From assembly GCF_947648125.1 (NCBI RefSeq), contig NZ_CANSMR010000027.1:27018-91017 (forward strand): a DNA stretch of 64,000 nt. The letters run 5' to 3'. A model generated the notes under the pieces. It searched no databases and had not been told where the DNA came from. It worked only from the letters and a program-made list of their open reading frames with translations. Position 1 is the first letter of the stretch, and every line of letters begins with the position of its first letter. Made by a program: the position numbers and the translations under genes. This document shows, one piece after another, positions 26,271 through 35,810 of the stretch. The stretch is from an uncultured Bradyrhizobium sp. (lineage in GTDB: Bacteria; Pseudomonadota; Alphaproteobacteria; Rhizobiales; Xanthobacteraceae).

Positions 26271-26957
26271 GTGGTTTTTTGGATCGCGAGTACGGCTGGA
26301 TTGGCGACCGCTTATCTTTTCGGCTCGATACCTGCGGGCTATCTGGCCGGGAAACTGCTGAGGGGTATCGACATCCGGGAGCACGGCTCCAGGTCCACCG
26401 GGGCGACAAACGTCTTGCGAACCCTGGGCAAGTGGCCCGCGTTGGCGGTCCTCTTGGTCGACGTGCTGAAGGGCGCGGCGGCGATCGCGTTTGCCCGCTG
26501 GTTTTATCCCTGGCTCGGGACATTACCGTCGGTCACGCCACCGACAGCGATCGATCTGCAAACCTTGCTGCCTTGGGCGGTCTGCCTGGCCGGACTTGCC
26601 GTATTGTTGGGGCACAGCCGCTCGATCTGGCTGAATTTTACCGGCGGCAAATCCGCCGCAGCAGGGCTCGGCGTGTTGCTGGCGCTGTCCTGGCCGGTCG
26701 GCTTAGGCGCTGCCGCAGCCTTTGGCGTTGTGCTGGCTGTTTCACGGATGGTGTCGCTTGGTTCGATGCTGGCGGCGCTCACTGCGATCGCACTGGTCTG
26801 CACCATGGAGCAGCCGATGCCCTATCGGCTGCTGGTCATTGCAGGCGGCCTTTATGTGATCGCGCGCCATCGTGCCAACATCCAGCGGCTGCTGGCCGGG
26901 ACCGAGCCGCGCGTGGGATCAAGTGCTCACGAATCGAAAGCCGCTTCACAAGGCTAA
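26271..26957 (+). CDS. plsY: Acyl-phosphate:glycerol-3-phosphate acyltransferase
   Basis: An integral membrane acyltransferase for the first step of phospholipid synthesis. The 228-residue protein shows the PlsY signatures GSIPAGYLAGK, GSRSTGATNVLR, LGHSRSIWLNFTGGKSAAAGLG and about five helices. It starts with GTG preceded by GGGGAGAAG. It stands alone and is convergent with the cysteine hydrolase gene. Confidence 0.88.
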   Translation: MVFWIASTAGLATAYLFGSIPAGYLAGKLLRGIDIREHGSRSTGATNVLRTLGKWPALAVLLVDVLKGAAAIAFARWFYPWLGTLPSVTPPTAIDLQTLLPWAVCLAGLAVLLGHSRSIWLNFTGGKSAAAGLGVLLALSWPVGLGAAAAFGVVLAVSRMVSLGSMLAALTAIALVCTMEQPMPYRLLVIAGGLYVIARHRANIQRLLAGTEPRVGSSAHESKAASQG

Positions 26958-26998
26958 CGTGTGCGATCTATATGCGACCGACGTCGCAAGCATCGTGC

Positions 26999-27826
26999 TC
27001 ACGCCGTTGGGTGTGCCCCTGAAATCGCCTCGATGACGTTTGACGAATGCGTCACAAAGCCGAAGCATTTCTTGACGTTGAACAGGGTTGCTTCAACGCA
27101 GTAGCCCGGCGAGGTCGTTGCGCAGCAGTCTTCGACCAGAAGGCAACCGTAGCCCAGGAAGTTCGCGTCGGTGAGCGAATGCAGCACGCATTGATCGGTG
27201 TTGACGCCGGCAAACAGGATCGTCTTGGTTCCGAGATTGCGCAGAATGCTGTCCAGCGGCGTGTCCCAGAAGCCGCTGATCCGGTATTTGTCGACGTGAA
27301 TGTCCTCGGGCTCCTGCTTCAATTCATCGACAACGGCCGCGGCCCAGCTGTCCTTCTGCAGCACGCGCGCGCCACTGCCCGGCAACGGCTCGCCAAGGCC
27401 GATGCCGACGCCCTTCGGCTTGTAGAGATGGAGCTGGTTCGGCGCCATGTTCTTCAGATCGGGCCGATTGCCCCAGTTCAGCCAGATGACGTGCACGCCC
27501 GCCTTCCGCAACACCGGGAGAAGTTTCTGCAGCGGCTCGATCGGCGCCCGATCCGGCGTGTGGTCGAGGCCGAGATGGTCGACCCATCCCCCCTTCGCGC
27601 AGAAGTCGTTCTGCATGTCGACGACGATGAGAGCGGTGCGATGCAGATCGACCGTCACCGTTTGGGGCTGCGCGTCGATCGTGACCGCCCTGGGCGGCGG
27701 CGGCGCCATCGCCATGTTGACGTTGGTGTCGTCGACCAGCCATTTGTAGCCGGGAGCAGACCCAAGAGGATTGGCGGTGCTGGGCGCGGTAGATTCCGCG
27801 GCCTTTGCTAAAGTGGAACTCGTCAT
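26999..27826 (-). CDS. Isochorismatase-family cysteine hydrolase (amidohydrolase type)
   Basis: A 275-residue protein with the triad of the family: Asp70 (ALIVVDMQND), Lys180 (VDKYRISGFWDTPLD) and Cys213 (GVNTDQCVLHSLTDA). The KYRISGFWDTPLDSILR segment closely resembles ureidoacrylate (RutB), biuret and N-carbamoyl amide hydrolases more than true isochorismatases. It is the last gene of the minus-strand operon that starts with FdrA and contains the BMP importer, so it probably hydrolyses a carbamoyl or amide compound brought in by that importer. A GGGAGGAAAG site precedes the ATG. Confidence 0.85.
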   Translation of the reverse strand: MTSSTLAKAAESTAPSTANPLGSAPGYKWLVDDTNVNMAMAPPPPRAVTIDAQPQTVTVDLHRTALIVVDMQNDFCAKGGWVDHLGLDHTPDRAPIEPLQKLLPVLRKAGVHVIWLNWGNRPDLKNMAPNQLHLYKPKGVGIGLGEPLPGSGARVLQKDSWAAAVVDELKQEPEDIHVDKYRISGFWDTPLDSILRNLGTKTILFAGVNTDQCVLHSLTDANFLGYGCLLVEDCCATTSPGYCVEATLFNVKKCFGFVTHSSNVIEAISGAHPTA

Positions 27827-27870
27827 CGGACTTTCCTCCCTTGCCTATGTTTTCTTGAAGTCTGTTGCGA

Positions 27871-28794
27871 TCAGCCGCCGCGTTCGAACGGAATCGTCAG
27901 GGCCGAGGGCTGCCTGCTCTTTCCGACGAAGCCCGCGATGGCGACCAGCGCCAGCAGATATGGCAGCAGCAACAGCAGCGCGACCGGCACATCGAGCTGC
28001 AGCGCCGGCACCAGGAATTGCAGCGCGGTCGCAAAGCCGAACAGCAGGCACGCCGCCAGCGTGTACCAGGGGTTCCAGCCGCCGAAGATCACGGCCGTGA
28101 TCGCGAGGTAGCCTGCTCCCTTGGTCATGTTCTCGGTGAACGTATTGCTGTCCGCGACCGACATGAACGCGCCGCCGAGGCCGGCCAGGATGCCGGCGTA
28201 GAGCACGCCGAGATAGCGCGTCCTGGCCACGCTGATGCCGGCCTTGTCCGCGGCGCGCGGGTCCTCGCCGACCGCCCGCACCGCCAGTCCGAACGACGTG
28301 TACTTCAGGATCAGCCACGTCACGACGACCATTAGGATGCTGACATAGGCAAGGCCGGTCTGGTTCGCCAACGCCGGCCCGATCACCGGGATCTGAGCGA
28401 GCCAAGGCAGATTGAGCTGCGCGAAGCCGGGAATCGGATCGCGCGACAGCGGCCCGAAGATCTCACGGTAGAGAAACGTGGTTGTTCCCAGCGCCAGGAT
28501 GTTGAACCCGATCCCCACCACCAATTGATTTGCGCGTAATGTCACGCTCAACACGGCCTGGACCGCGGCAACCGCCATCGCGACCAATACGCCGGCCGCC
28601 ACGCCGAGAAGCGGCGAGCCGGTCGCCCACGATGCCAGTGCCGCCGTGAAGGCCGACATCAGCATCATGCCATCGAGGCTGAGATTGAGCACGCCGGCGC
28701 GCTCGCTCAGCATCTCGCCGGTTGCGGCGAAGATGATCGGAACCGCGAGACGAAGCCCGGAACCGATGAACACGGCCATTTGTTCGTCAATCAT
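27871..28794 (-). CDS. ABC importer permease, BMP/nucleoside type (second permease)
   Basis: A 307-residue membrane protein of the BPD_transp_2 family with about eight to nine helices; GEMLSERAGVLNLSLDGMM and ANQLVVGIGFNILALG are typical of the YufQ-like half. The start overlaps the preceding permease stop by 4 nt. Together with the partner permease, ATPase and BMP binding protein it forms a complete importer of the purine/nucleoside group. Confidence 0.88.
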   Translation of the reverse strand: MIDEQMAVFIGSGLRLAVPIIFAATGEMLSERAGVLNLSLDGMMLMSAFTAALASWATGSPLLGVAAGVLVAMAVAAVQAVLSVTLRANQLVVGIGFNILALGTTTFLYREIFGPLSRDPIPGFAQLNLPWLAQIPVIGPALANQTGLAYVSILMVVVTWLILKYTSFGLAVRAVGEDPRAADKAGISVARTRYLGVLYAGILAGLGGAFMSVADSNTFTENMTKGAGYLAITAVIFGGWNPWYTLAACLLFGFATALQFLVPALQLDVPVALLLLLPYLLALVAIAGFVGKSRQPSALTIPFERGG

Positions 28795-29885
28795 CGGGTC
28801 ACCTTTCGGTTGGTGAGGATTGCGGAGCCTGCAATGACAATGACGATCAGGCCCTGGCAGATCAGAACGACCGCGGACGGGACGTGCGCCGAGATTTCCA
28901 TGTTGATGGATCCCGATCGCAGGAATCCGAACAGCAACGCGCCGATCACCACGCCGGTGGCCGAGCCGCGCGACAGCAGACCGACTACCAGGCCGTCAAA
29001 TCCGTAACCGGACGAGAAATCGCTCGTCAGATAGAACTGCTGGCCGAGAATCATGATCGCGCCGCCGAGACCGCCCAGGCCGCCGGAGACCGTCATGGCC
29101 AGGATAACGTAGAAGCTCGTCCGCATGCCCGCACGGCGGGAGGCCGTCGCATTCAAGCCGACGGCACGCAGTCGCAGACCGAGCGTGCTGTGCTTGAGCA
29201 CCAGCCACACCACGACGACCGCGATCGCCGCGATCAGCAGACCGATATGGAGCGGAGATCCATTGTCGGGGAACAGCAGCGGCAGCTTGGTCGTGTCAGG
29301 AATCTCCGCCGATTCCGGCAGCGACGACACGTCGCTGATCGGCTTGCGCAGCAGGTGAAAGGACTCGACGGACCAGTACACCAGCGGCAGCGCAATGAAG
29401 CTGAGCAGCAATGTGCTGATGACCTCGTTGGTGCCGCGCGCAGCCTTGAGGAAGCCCGCGAGGCCGCCCCAGACGGCTCCGGCGATGGTCCCGACGGCGA
29501 GCGGCACGATGAACGCCAGTCCCAAGGGCAGGTCGCCGGCGCCATGCAGGGCCGCTGCCGTCGCGAACATGCCGCCCATCGCGATCTGCCCCTCGCCGCC
29601 CACATTGGTCAGGTTGGCACGGCTGGCGAAGATGAAGCCGAGACCGACCAGCGCGAGGCTGATGGCGCGATTGATCGAGGCACCGATGTTGAAATCGCTT
29701 CCGGCCATGCCGTCCCAGAAGGCTTCGATCGCCTCGAGGACGGACGCACCCGTGGCGGCGATGATGAGCAGGCCGATCCCGAGCGCGATAAGGGTCGATA
29801 TCACCGGAACCAGAACCTGCAACGGCACAAGCTCGAGCCTCGCGCCCTTTGCGACCCGCGCGAGCTTCGGATTTTTCATAACCAT
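28791..29885 (-). CDS. ABC importer permease, BMP/nucleoside type (first permease)
   Basis: About 364 residues with an N-terminal helix, a periplasmic loop (DVSSLPESAEIPDTTKLPLL) and a BPD_transp_2 core (FIFASRANLTNVGGEGQIAMGG, GLRLRAVGLNATASRRAGM), the YufP-like partner. I chose the ATG at 29885, which has AGG 6 nt before it; an ATG at 29906 would overlap the ATPase gene by 14 nt and is also possible. Confidence 0.86.
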   Translation of the reverse strand: MVMKNPKLARVAKGARLELVPLQVLVPVISTLIALGIGLLIIAATGASVLEAIEAFWDGMAGSDFNIGASINRAISLALVGLGFIFASRANLTNVGGEGQIAMGGMFATAAALHGAGDLPLGLAFIVPLAVGTIAGAVWGGLAGFLKAARGTNEVISTLLLSFIALPLVYWSVESFHLLRKPISDVSSLPESAEIPDTTKLPLLFPDNGSPLHIGLLIAAIAVVVVWLVLKHSTLGLRLRAVGLNATASRRAGMRTSFYVILAMTVSGGLGGLGGAIMILGQQFYLTSDFSSGYGFDGLVVGLLSRGSATGVVIGALLFGFLRSGSINMEISAHVPSAVVLICQGLIVIVIAGSAILTNRKVTR

Positions 29886-29892
29886 GGCCAAC

Positions 29893-31449
29893 CTAGACAT
29901 GCGCATGCCCCGACATCATCGCTCCGATCGCCTCGCGGCTGAACGACCCGGCGGCGAGCTCGCCAACCAGCCTTCCTCGGTAGATCACCGCGATCCGGTC
30001 CGACACCGCCATCAGCTCCTCGAGCTCGCTGGAGATCAAAAGCACCCCGAGGCCGTCATCGCGCGCGGCACGAATGCGATTGTAGACCGCCTCGATCGCG
30101 CCGACGTCGAGGCCGCGCGTCGGCTGCGCCGCGAGCAGGAACACCAGCGGATCGAGCGAGAGCTCGCGTGCAAGCACCGCCTTCTGTTGGTTGCCGCCCG
30201 AGAGGCTCGCCATCGAAACATCGGGGCTGCTCGCCCGCACGTCGAAGTCGCGCATCATCGCCTCCGCCGCCTTGCGGCGCGCCGACTTATCGAGCAGGCC
30301 GAAACGGCTGAATTTTCCGATCGCGCCGAGAAACAGGTTCTCGGCAACCGACAATTCCCTGATGCAGGCCACCGCATGGCGATCCTCGGGAACGATGCCG
30401 ACGCCCGCATCGGTGATCTCCTGCGGCGTGCAGCCGCCGACCTGTGTCCCGCCGACGACGATCGCGCCGGCGCTTGGCGAGGCGAGACCGGCCAGGATCA
30501 GTCCGAGCTCGGTCTGGCCGTTGCCCTCGACGCCCGCGATCCCGACGATCTCGCCGGTCCCGACCGTGAGGCTCAGGCCGTCGAGCCGCGGCACGCCATG
30601 CGGGTCGCGATACACGAGGTCCGAGATCTGCAGCACCGCCTCGCCCGGCGACACCGGGCCCGCTGCGTCCGAGGTGGGTTTCGCCGGCGTCTTGCCTTCG
30701 ATGTCGACCGCCGCAGCGAGCACCGAGCCTGCCGACTGGACGTCGCGGCCGACCATCGAGCGCACCAGCGACCGGATGTCGGCGCCCTCCATCGTGACGG
30801 TCTCGATGATCCGGCCCTGCCGCAGCACCGTGGTGCGATCGGCCACCCGGCTGATTTCGCCGAGCTTGTGCGTCACCAGGATCACGGACTTTCCGCGCAG
30901 CGCCACCTGGCGGCAGATCGCCAGCAGCGCGTCGATCTCATCCGGCTGCAGCACGGCCGTCGGCTCGTCGAGCACGAGCAGTTGCGGATCGCCGAGCAGG
31001 CATTTGATGATCTCGACCCGCTGCCGCTCGCCGACCGACAGCGCATCGATCCGCGCCTCGGGGTCGATTTCGAGGCCGTATTCGGCGGCGAGCTGCTCCA
31101 TCCGCACGATGATGTCCTGCGGCTTCAGCACCGCGCTGGCGCGACCGAGCATCAGGTTCTCGGCCACGCTCATGTTGGGCACCAGGCTGAAATGCTGATG
31201 CACCATCACGACGCCGCGCTGCAGCGCTTCCGCCGGGCCGCGCGGATCGAACGGCTCGCCGCCCAGCGTCATCGTGCCGGCATCCGGCCGGTGCACCCCG
31301 AACACCAGGTTGCACAATGTCGATTTGCCGGCGCCGTTCTCGCCAAGCAGGCAGTGCACCTCGCCGCGCTCGATCAGCAGCGATATGTCGTCGAGCGCGG
31401 TGAAAGCCCCGAAGCGCTTGGTCAAGCCAGACAGTTCGAGAAGAGCCAC
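29893..31449 (-). CDS. ABC importer ATPase with two nucleotide-binding domains, BMP/nucleoside type
   Basis: A 518-residue RbsA/YufO-like ATPase, GTG-started 2 nt after the binding-protein stop. The first domain is complete (Walker A GENGAGKST, signature LSVGERQRV, Walker B LLVLDEPTAVL). The second has the usual degenerate Walker A (GVEGNGQTE), signature LSGGNQQK and AAQPTRGLDVGA, so only the first site likely hydrolyses ATP efficiently. A linker of about 30 residues rich in Ala/Pro/Thr joins them. Confidence 0.9.
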   Translation of the reverse strand: MALLELSGLTKRFGAFTALDDISLLIERGEVHCLLGENGAGKSTLCNLVFGVHRPDAGTMTLGGEPFDPRGPAEALQRGVVMVHQHFSLVPNMSVAENLMLGRASAVLKPQDIIVRMEQLAAEYGLEIDPEARIDALSVGERQRVEIIKCLLGDPQLLVLDEPTAVLQPDEIDALLAICRQVALRGKSVILVTHKLGEISRVADRTTVLRQGRIIETVTMEGADIRSLVRSMVGRDVQSAGSVLAAAVDIEGKTPAKPTSDAAGPVSPGEAVLQISDLVYRDPHGVPRLDGLSLTVGTGEIVGIAGVEGNGQTELGLILAGLASPSAGAIVVGGTQVGGCTPQEITDAGVGIVPEDRHAVACIRELSVAENLFLGAIGKFSRFGLLDKSARRKAAEAMMRDFDVRASSPDVSMASLSGGNQQKAVLARELSLDPLVFLLAAQPTRGLDVGAIEAVYNRIRAARDDGLGVLLISSELEELMAVSDRIAVIYRGRLVGELAAGSFSREAIGAMMSGHAHV

Positions 31450-31451
31450 GG

Positions 31452-32438
31452 TCAGCCCACCTTGACTTTGATCTTGTTCGACAGCAGGTCGTCCTTGAGC
31501 TCCTTGATCTTGGCCTGGATCTCCGGCGTCGCACCGGCGCAGATCTCGATGTCGGCCGAGCGCGGCCCCATAGCGAGGCCGAACTGCTTGTACTCCGGGT
31601 GCCACGCTCCGGCGACGGCCTGGTCGATGGCGTATTCGACCATGAAGCCGATGCCGCTGACCGTGTAGGCGATGTAGAGCGGGTTGTTGTCGGAGCAGTA
31701 GTTGGTGTAGCTCCCGATCATCCTGGTGCCCTTCTCGCGCGCCGCCTGCTCCATTCCGCGCACGCCGAGATTGAGGATGTTGTAGTGGACGTCGGCCCCC
31801 TGCGCGATCGCGGCAAGGGTCGCCTCCTTCGCCTTGGCGACGTCGTCGAAGTCGCCGGTGTAGGTCACGAAGCATTTGGTATCCGGCTTGACGTACTTGG
31901 CGCCGTTCGCGAATTCCGTTCCGGTGTTGACGATGGCCGGAATTTCAAGACCGCCGACGTAGCTCACCGCCCCGTTCTTCGACATCATCGCGGCGACCGC
32001 GCCGGCAATGAAGCCGATCTGGGCCTGCAGCACGTCGTACTGCGCGACGTTTTCGGTCGGCTGTCCGGTCGGGCCGACGATGGAAAACTTCACCTTCGGG
32101 AATCGCTTGGCGACCTTGAGCACCGATGCCTGGGTCTGCCCCGCGGCGCCGATCACCATGTCGTTCTTGGTCGCGAGCGTGACGAGCGCCTGCTCCATGT
32201 CGGCGAACTTGACGTTCTCGATCGACGTGATCACGACCTTCTTGCCGTGGCGCTGCTCGGCCGCCTTCATGCCGTTATAGGCCGACTCCATCCAGCCATG
32301 GTCGGCCCGCGACCCCGGAATGAGAATGCCGATGCGCAGCGGCTTCGCATCGTCAGCGAAGGCGAGCCGGCCCGATGAACCGATGAAGGCTGCCGAGAGC
32401 AGACTTGTTTGCAGAAATGCACGACGGGTACCGTTCAT
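31452..32438 (-). CDS. BMP-family substrate-binding protein
   Basis: A 328-residue binding protein with a twin-arginine-like signal (TRRAFLQTSLLSAAFIG) and an AGGAGG site before the ATG. The mature part has the Bmp/Med family pattern (LRIGILIPGSRADHGWMESAYNG, MEQALVTLATKNDMVIGA, ISKNGAVSYVGG-like segment). BMP proteins bind nucleosides, purines or related small heterocycles. Its place between DUF1116/FdrA genes and the ATPase suggests that the importer supplies the carbamoyl substrate of those enzymes. Confidence 0.88.
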   Translation of the reverse strand: MNGTRRAFLQTSLLSAAFIGSSGRLAFADDAKPLRIGILIPGSRADHGWMESAYNGMKAAEQRHGKKVVITSIENVKFADMEQALVTLATKNDMVIGAAGQTQASVLKVAKRFPKVKFSIVGPTGQPTENVAQYDVLQAQIGFIAGAVAAMMSKNGAVSYVGGLEIPAIVNTGTEFANGAKYVKPDTKCFVTYTGDFDDVAKAKEATLAAIAQGADVHYNILNLGVRGMEQAAREKGTRMIGSYTNYCSDNNPLYIAYTVSGIGFMVEYAIDQAVAGAWHPEYKQFGLAMGPRSADIEICAGATPEIQAKIKELKDDLLSNKIKVKVG

Positions 32439-32535
32439 GTGTTTCCTCCTGTTCGTTCCCGGTGTCGCCGCATTGTTGCGGCATTTTTTCAGTCGGCGGC
32501 GCGACCGCGCCGTCGTTCTCAAGATCGCAGCAACG

Positions 32536-33984
32536 TCATCTCGCGGTCATCGCCGCCAGCGCGCCGACAGCGTCGACAAAGCACTTCATCGGAGCCTGCA
32601 CGACGCCGGCGCCGATGATCCCCATGCCCGGCTCCTTGTGCGCCGTTGCGGTGTTGATGACCGGCCGCATGCTCTCGTCCACAACCTTGCGGATGTCGAT
32701 GCCGACCGGCGCTCCGATGAAGTCGAGCATCGGCAGAGTGAAGCCGGGATTGCGACCGATCGTGACGTGCGCCATCTCGCGCGAATAGCGCAGCGCGTCC
32801 TGCGGCGTGCCGCCGACGAACTGGACCATCGCGGGAGCTGCGGCCATCGCGAACGCACCGAGCCCGGCGGTCTCGGTGATCGCGCTGTCGCCGATGTCGG
32901 GATTGGCATCGGCCTCGCTGAAGCCGGGCAGGAACAGGCCGACCGGGATGTCGGCCGGACCGACGAACCATTGCCCCTTCAGTCCGCTGACCCTGATGCC
33001 GACATTCACGCCGTTGCGCGCCATTGCGGTGACGATGCTGCTGAACGGCACGCCGTGCGCGGCATCCATGGTCGCCTTGCAGGCCGCCATCGACAGGCTG
33101 AGGAAGAACATGTCGTCCGCCCCGATCGTCCGCAGCGTCTCGTGGACGATGTCGCGCGAGATCGGGGACTTGAGCAGCGATTCCGTGACGGCGCGATACA
33201 GCAGCAAGGTCGCAGCGGTGTTGCGATTATGGACGTCGTCGCCCATGTGCAGCGACTGCGACATCAGCGGCTTCAACGGCAATCCGCCGTCGATGCCGGC
33301 GACGGCGGCCTTCAGGCATGGAGCCAGCACATTCTCGATCAGCTTGAGGCCGTCGATCACCTCGGGCGCGAAGGCACCGAACCGCAATGTCTTGGCGCCG
33401 CCGGATTCCATCATCGGCGCATAGGCGCGATTGCCGGTGGTCTGGTTCAGCACCACGAAGAGCGGCATCGAGGGCGAGATGATCCCGGTCATCGGCCCGA
33501 CCGCGCCGAATTCATGGCACGGCGCGAAGCGGATGCCGCCTGCCGCGACGAGTTGCTCGGCTTCTTGCTGGGTCGTCGCCCATTTTTCGTAAAGGATTGC
33601 GCCGACGACGGCCCCCTTCATCGGGCCGCACATATGGTTCCAGGCGATCGGCGGACCGGCATGGAGCAGCGTCCGGCCCATGTCCGGCCAGACCTCGGAT
33701 GCGTGCGCCGCGACGTCGACCCATACCGGCTGCGCGGTCAGGATGCGCTCGAGCACTTCCGCATTGGCGCGATCGATCCGTGACCCCAGGCAGTCGGCAT
33801 CACCGGCGTCGCCAACCAGTTGCGCGAGGCTCCAGGCGACCTCGGGACTTCCGTCGCCGACCGGCTGCCACTGCAGACGCACCAGCAGGGCCCCGCTGCT
33901 CTCGACACCGCGATCGAGGCCGGAGGCGCCAAGGCTGATGACCGATGTCTTGTTCTGGAGCGCGGAAGAGGCTGCGTTCATCAT
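32536..33984 (-). CDS. DUF1116 protein, FdrA partner, copy 1 (AllG/YlbE-like)
   Basis: A 482-residue member of the DUF1116 family. Conserved blocks include RTLLHAGPPIAWNHMCGPMKGA, CHEFGAVGPMTGIISPSMP, HMGDDVHNRN and ANPDIGDSAITETAGLGAFAMAAAP. In Escherichia coli the homologue YlbE works with FdrA and YlbF in oxamate carbamoyltransfer. This copy carries about 65 extra N-terminal residues compared with the second copy at 38280. The ATG overlaps the FdrA-1 stop by 4 nt and the gene is 97 nt upstream of the BMP importer genes, so import and carbamoyl transfer are coexpressed. Confidence 0.87.
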   Translation of the reverse strand: MMNAASSALQNKTSVISLGASGLDRGVESSGALLVRLQWQPVGDGSPEVAWSLAQLVGDAGDADCLGSRIDRANAEVLERILTAQPVWVDVAAHASEVWPDMGRTLLHAGPPIAWNHMCGPMKGAVVGAILYEKWATTQQEAEQLVAAGGIRFAPCHEFGAVGPMTGIISPSMPLFVVLNQTTGNRAYAPMMESGGAKTLRFGAFAPEVIDGLKLIENVLAPCLKAAVAGIDGGLPLKPLMSQSLHMGDDVHNRNTAATLLLYRAVTESLLKSPISRDIVHETLRTIGADDMFFLSLSMAACKATMDAAHGVPFSSIVTAMARNGVNVGIRVSGLKGQWFVGPADIPVGLFLPGFSEADANPDIGDSAITETAGLGAFAMAAAPAMVQFVGGTPQDALRYSREMAHVTIGRNPGFTLPMLDFIGAPVGIDIRKVVDESMRPVINTATAHKEPGMGIIGAGVVQAPMKCFVDAVGALAAMTAR

Positions 33985-35579
33985 CGTTCTCCACCTTGCA
34001 TCGCGCGGCGCCCCGTGGCGTTGTCGTCCGCGGCCACGCGGCTCGCGATAGCTTGCGCGGAAAGCGCTGCGCCCGTGCTGCTGCCGACAATCTCGGCGCC
34101 GGCGTCCGCCAACATGGCTTTCTGGGTCTCATAGGGCTGCGGATCTGAACCCGTGCCGCAGACGAAGCAGACCACGGGAAGCTCCCGCCCCTGCGCTCGC
34201 GCCGCGGCCTTCGCCCGGCGGATCGCCGGAGCCAGGATCTCTGCCGGATTGGGGTGGCTGCCGTAACCAAGCACGACGTCCAGAACGATGCAGGCGACGG
34301 TCGGATCGTCCGCCTCCTTCAGCAACCGTTCGATCCGCACGCCGTAGTCGATCATCGGATGCGGACGTCCCACCGTGAATTCGTCACTGCCCAGATCGAT
34401 CGCCGTGTGCCCGTGGCTCTCTGCCACGTCGGCGAGACGATCTGCGCCGGCAAGCGGCGCGTTCGACCGGGCACGAATGCCCGCCGCCCGCCAAATGGTC
34501 TGGGCTTCCGAGCAGAACGTACCACCGGAGTAGAGACCGCGCAGGTAGCGCTGCGAGGGTGCCAGCGACGCACAAACCCTCGTTGCGAACTGTTCGATGG
34601 ACTGTTCGTCACCCCCGGGTTGGCGCGCTCCCGCAAGCACGATGACCTGCCGCGCCGTCTCCTCAAGCGACGACGTGCGGTGAACATTGCCGGCGGATGC
34701 TGCCGGCTCGCCGCCGAGGAAGCAGATCACCACCGGCTTTCCGATCGCACGAGCGCGCTCGATGACCCGCTTCTGCACATCTGGCGCAGGAGGCTTGGAG
34801 ACGATGGCGACAACTTTGGTCTGCGCGTCGGCGGCCAGCAGCTCCAGGCCCTGCAACATCGTGATGCCACCGACCTCGCTGGAAACGTCGTGGCTGCCAG
34901 TGCCGATCGCCTGCGAGATGCCCTGGCCATGACGATGGATCTGGCACATCACCTCTTGCAGGCCGGTGCCCGACGCTCCGACGAGCCCGATCACACCCCG
35001 CCGAACGACGTTGGCAAATCCAAGCGGCACGCCGTTGATGATGGCCGTGCCGCAATCCGGTCCCATCACCAGCAGGCCCTTCCGCGCCGCAACGCGCTTG
35101 ATGGCCACCTCTTGTTCGATCGGCACGTTGTCGCTGAACAGCAATACGTTCAGGCCCTGGCGCAGCGCCTTCAAGGCTTCTGCCGCGGCATAGGGGCCCG
35201 GCACCGAGATCAAGGCGAGGTCGGCATGATCGGCGATCGCGACGCCGCCGGAGATTGAACGCGGCGGTGCTTCCGCCGCGGCTTCAGTCGATCCGCCCTT
35301 CGGTTCTTCGCCGGCGATCAGGGAGTGGATCTCGCGCTCCGCGGCTACGCGCTTTTCGGGCGCATCGTCCGCCACGACGATCATGATATCGCCCGGCTTG
35401 GCGCTCTCGAGCGCCGGACTCATTAGCCCGGCCTGCTGCAGGAACTCCTTGTTGCTGCGCGTTCCCATCAGCAGCGTGACCCGCTGCACGCCGGTCCGCG
35501 CGACCGTGACCTGCGAAATCCGCATCAACGACACGGAATCCTTATACAGGTTCGCCCTTATGCTGGATTGAATGGCCAT
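33981..35579 (-). CDS. fdrA: FdrA-like carbamoyltransferase subunit, copy 1
   Basis: A 532-residue FdrA protein, related to the succinyl-CoA synthetase fold. Visible conserved blocks are NLYKDSVSLMRIS at the start, SVPGPYAAAEALKALRQG, LLVMGPDCGTAIING (GPDCGT at 173-178), GLVGASGTGLQEV (201-206) and DLGSDEFTVGRPHPMID. It is clearly diverged from copy 2 (36775) but collinear with it, with an insertion near residues 85-108. With DUF1116 it should transfer a carbamoyl group from a ureido acid to phosphate; in Escherichia coli the substrate is oxalurate. It leads the operon containing the BMP importer and the cysteine hydrolase. Confidence 0.87.
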   Translation of the reverse strand: MAIQSSIRANLYKDSVSLMRISQVTVARTGVQRVTLLMGTRSNKEFLQQAGLMSPALESAKPGDIMIVVADDAPEKRVAAEREIHSLIAGEEPKGGSTEAAAEAPPRSISGGVAIADHADLALISVPGPYAAAEALKALRQGLNVLLFSDNVPIEQEVAIKRVAARKGLLVMGPDCGTAIINGVPLGFANVVRRGVIGLVGASGTGLQEVMCQIHRHGQGISQAIGTGSHDVSSEVGGITMLQGLELLAADAQTKVVAIVSKPPAPDVQKRVIERARAIGKPVVICFLGGEPAASAGNVHRTSSLEETARQVIVLAGARQPGGDEQSIEQFATRVCASLAPSQRYLRGLYSGGTFCSEAQTIWRAAGIRARSNAPLAGADRLADVAESHGHTAIDLGSDEFTVGRPHPMIDYGVRIERLLKEADDPTVACIVLDVVLGYGSHPNPAEILAPAIRRAKAAARAQGRELPVVCFVCGTGSDPQPYETQKAMLADAGAEIVGSSTGAALSAQAIASRVAADDNATGRRAMQGGER

Positions 35580-35810
35580 TGCCTTGTCGTTCCCTTGAAT
35601 CCCGCAGGCTGCTTGTTTGTCTTGTGTTTGAGCTTGAGCCAGCGGCCAGCTCGATTGCCTGATCAGAATGAGGCGCCGACGCACCTCAACTGCTTCAACT
35701 CGGTGAGCGCGGGCGCCACTGCGGCCATCAAGAGCGGACCGCCATCTTGCTCGACACTCGAATGCAGATTGGCGCGGGCGGATGTCCCGTTGATGCGCCA
35801 ATCCCGGCGG

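Noticed and set aside
26999-27826. Isochorismate hydrolysis or siderophore synthesis
   Set aside because: No other ent/dhb genes are near and the catalytic segment resembles carbamoyl or amide hydrolases.
29395-31668. Long plus-strand open frame opposite the ABC ATPase
   Set aside because: Antisense shadow; the minus-strand ATPase has all ABC motifs.
31449-31875. Extension of the ABC ATPase frame beyond its GTG start
   Set aside because: The extra sequence overlaps the BMP protein gene in another frame and has no similarity to ATPase N-termini; the true ATPase begins at 31449.
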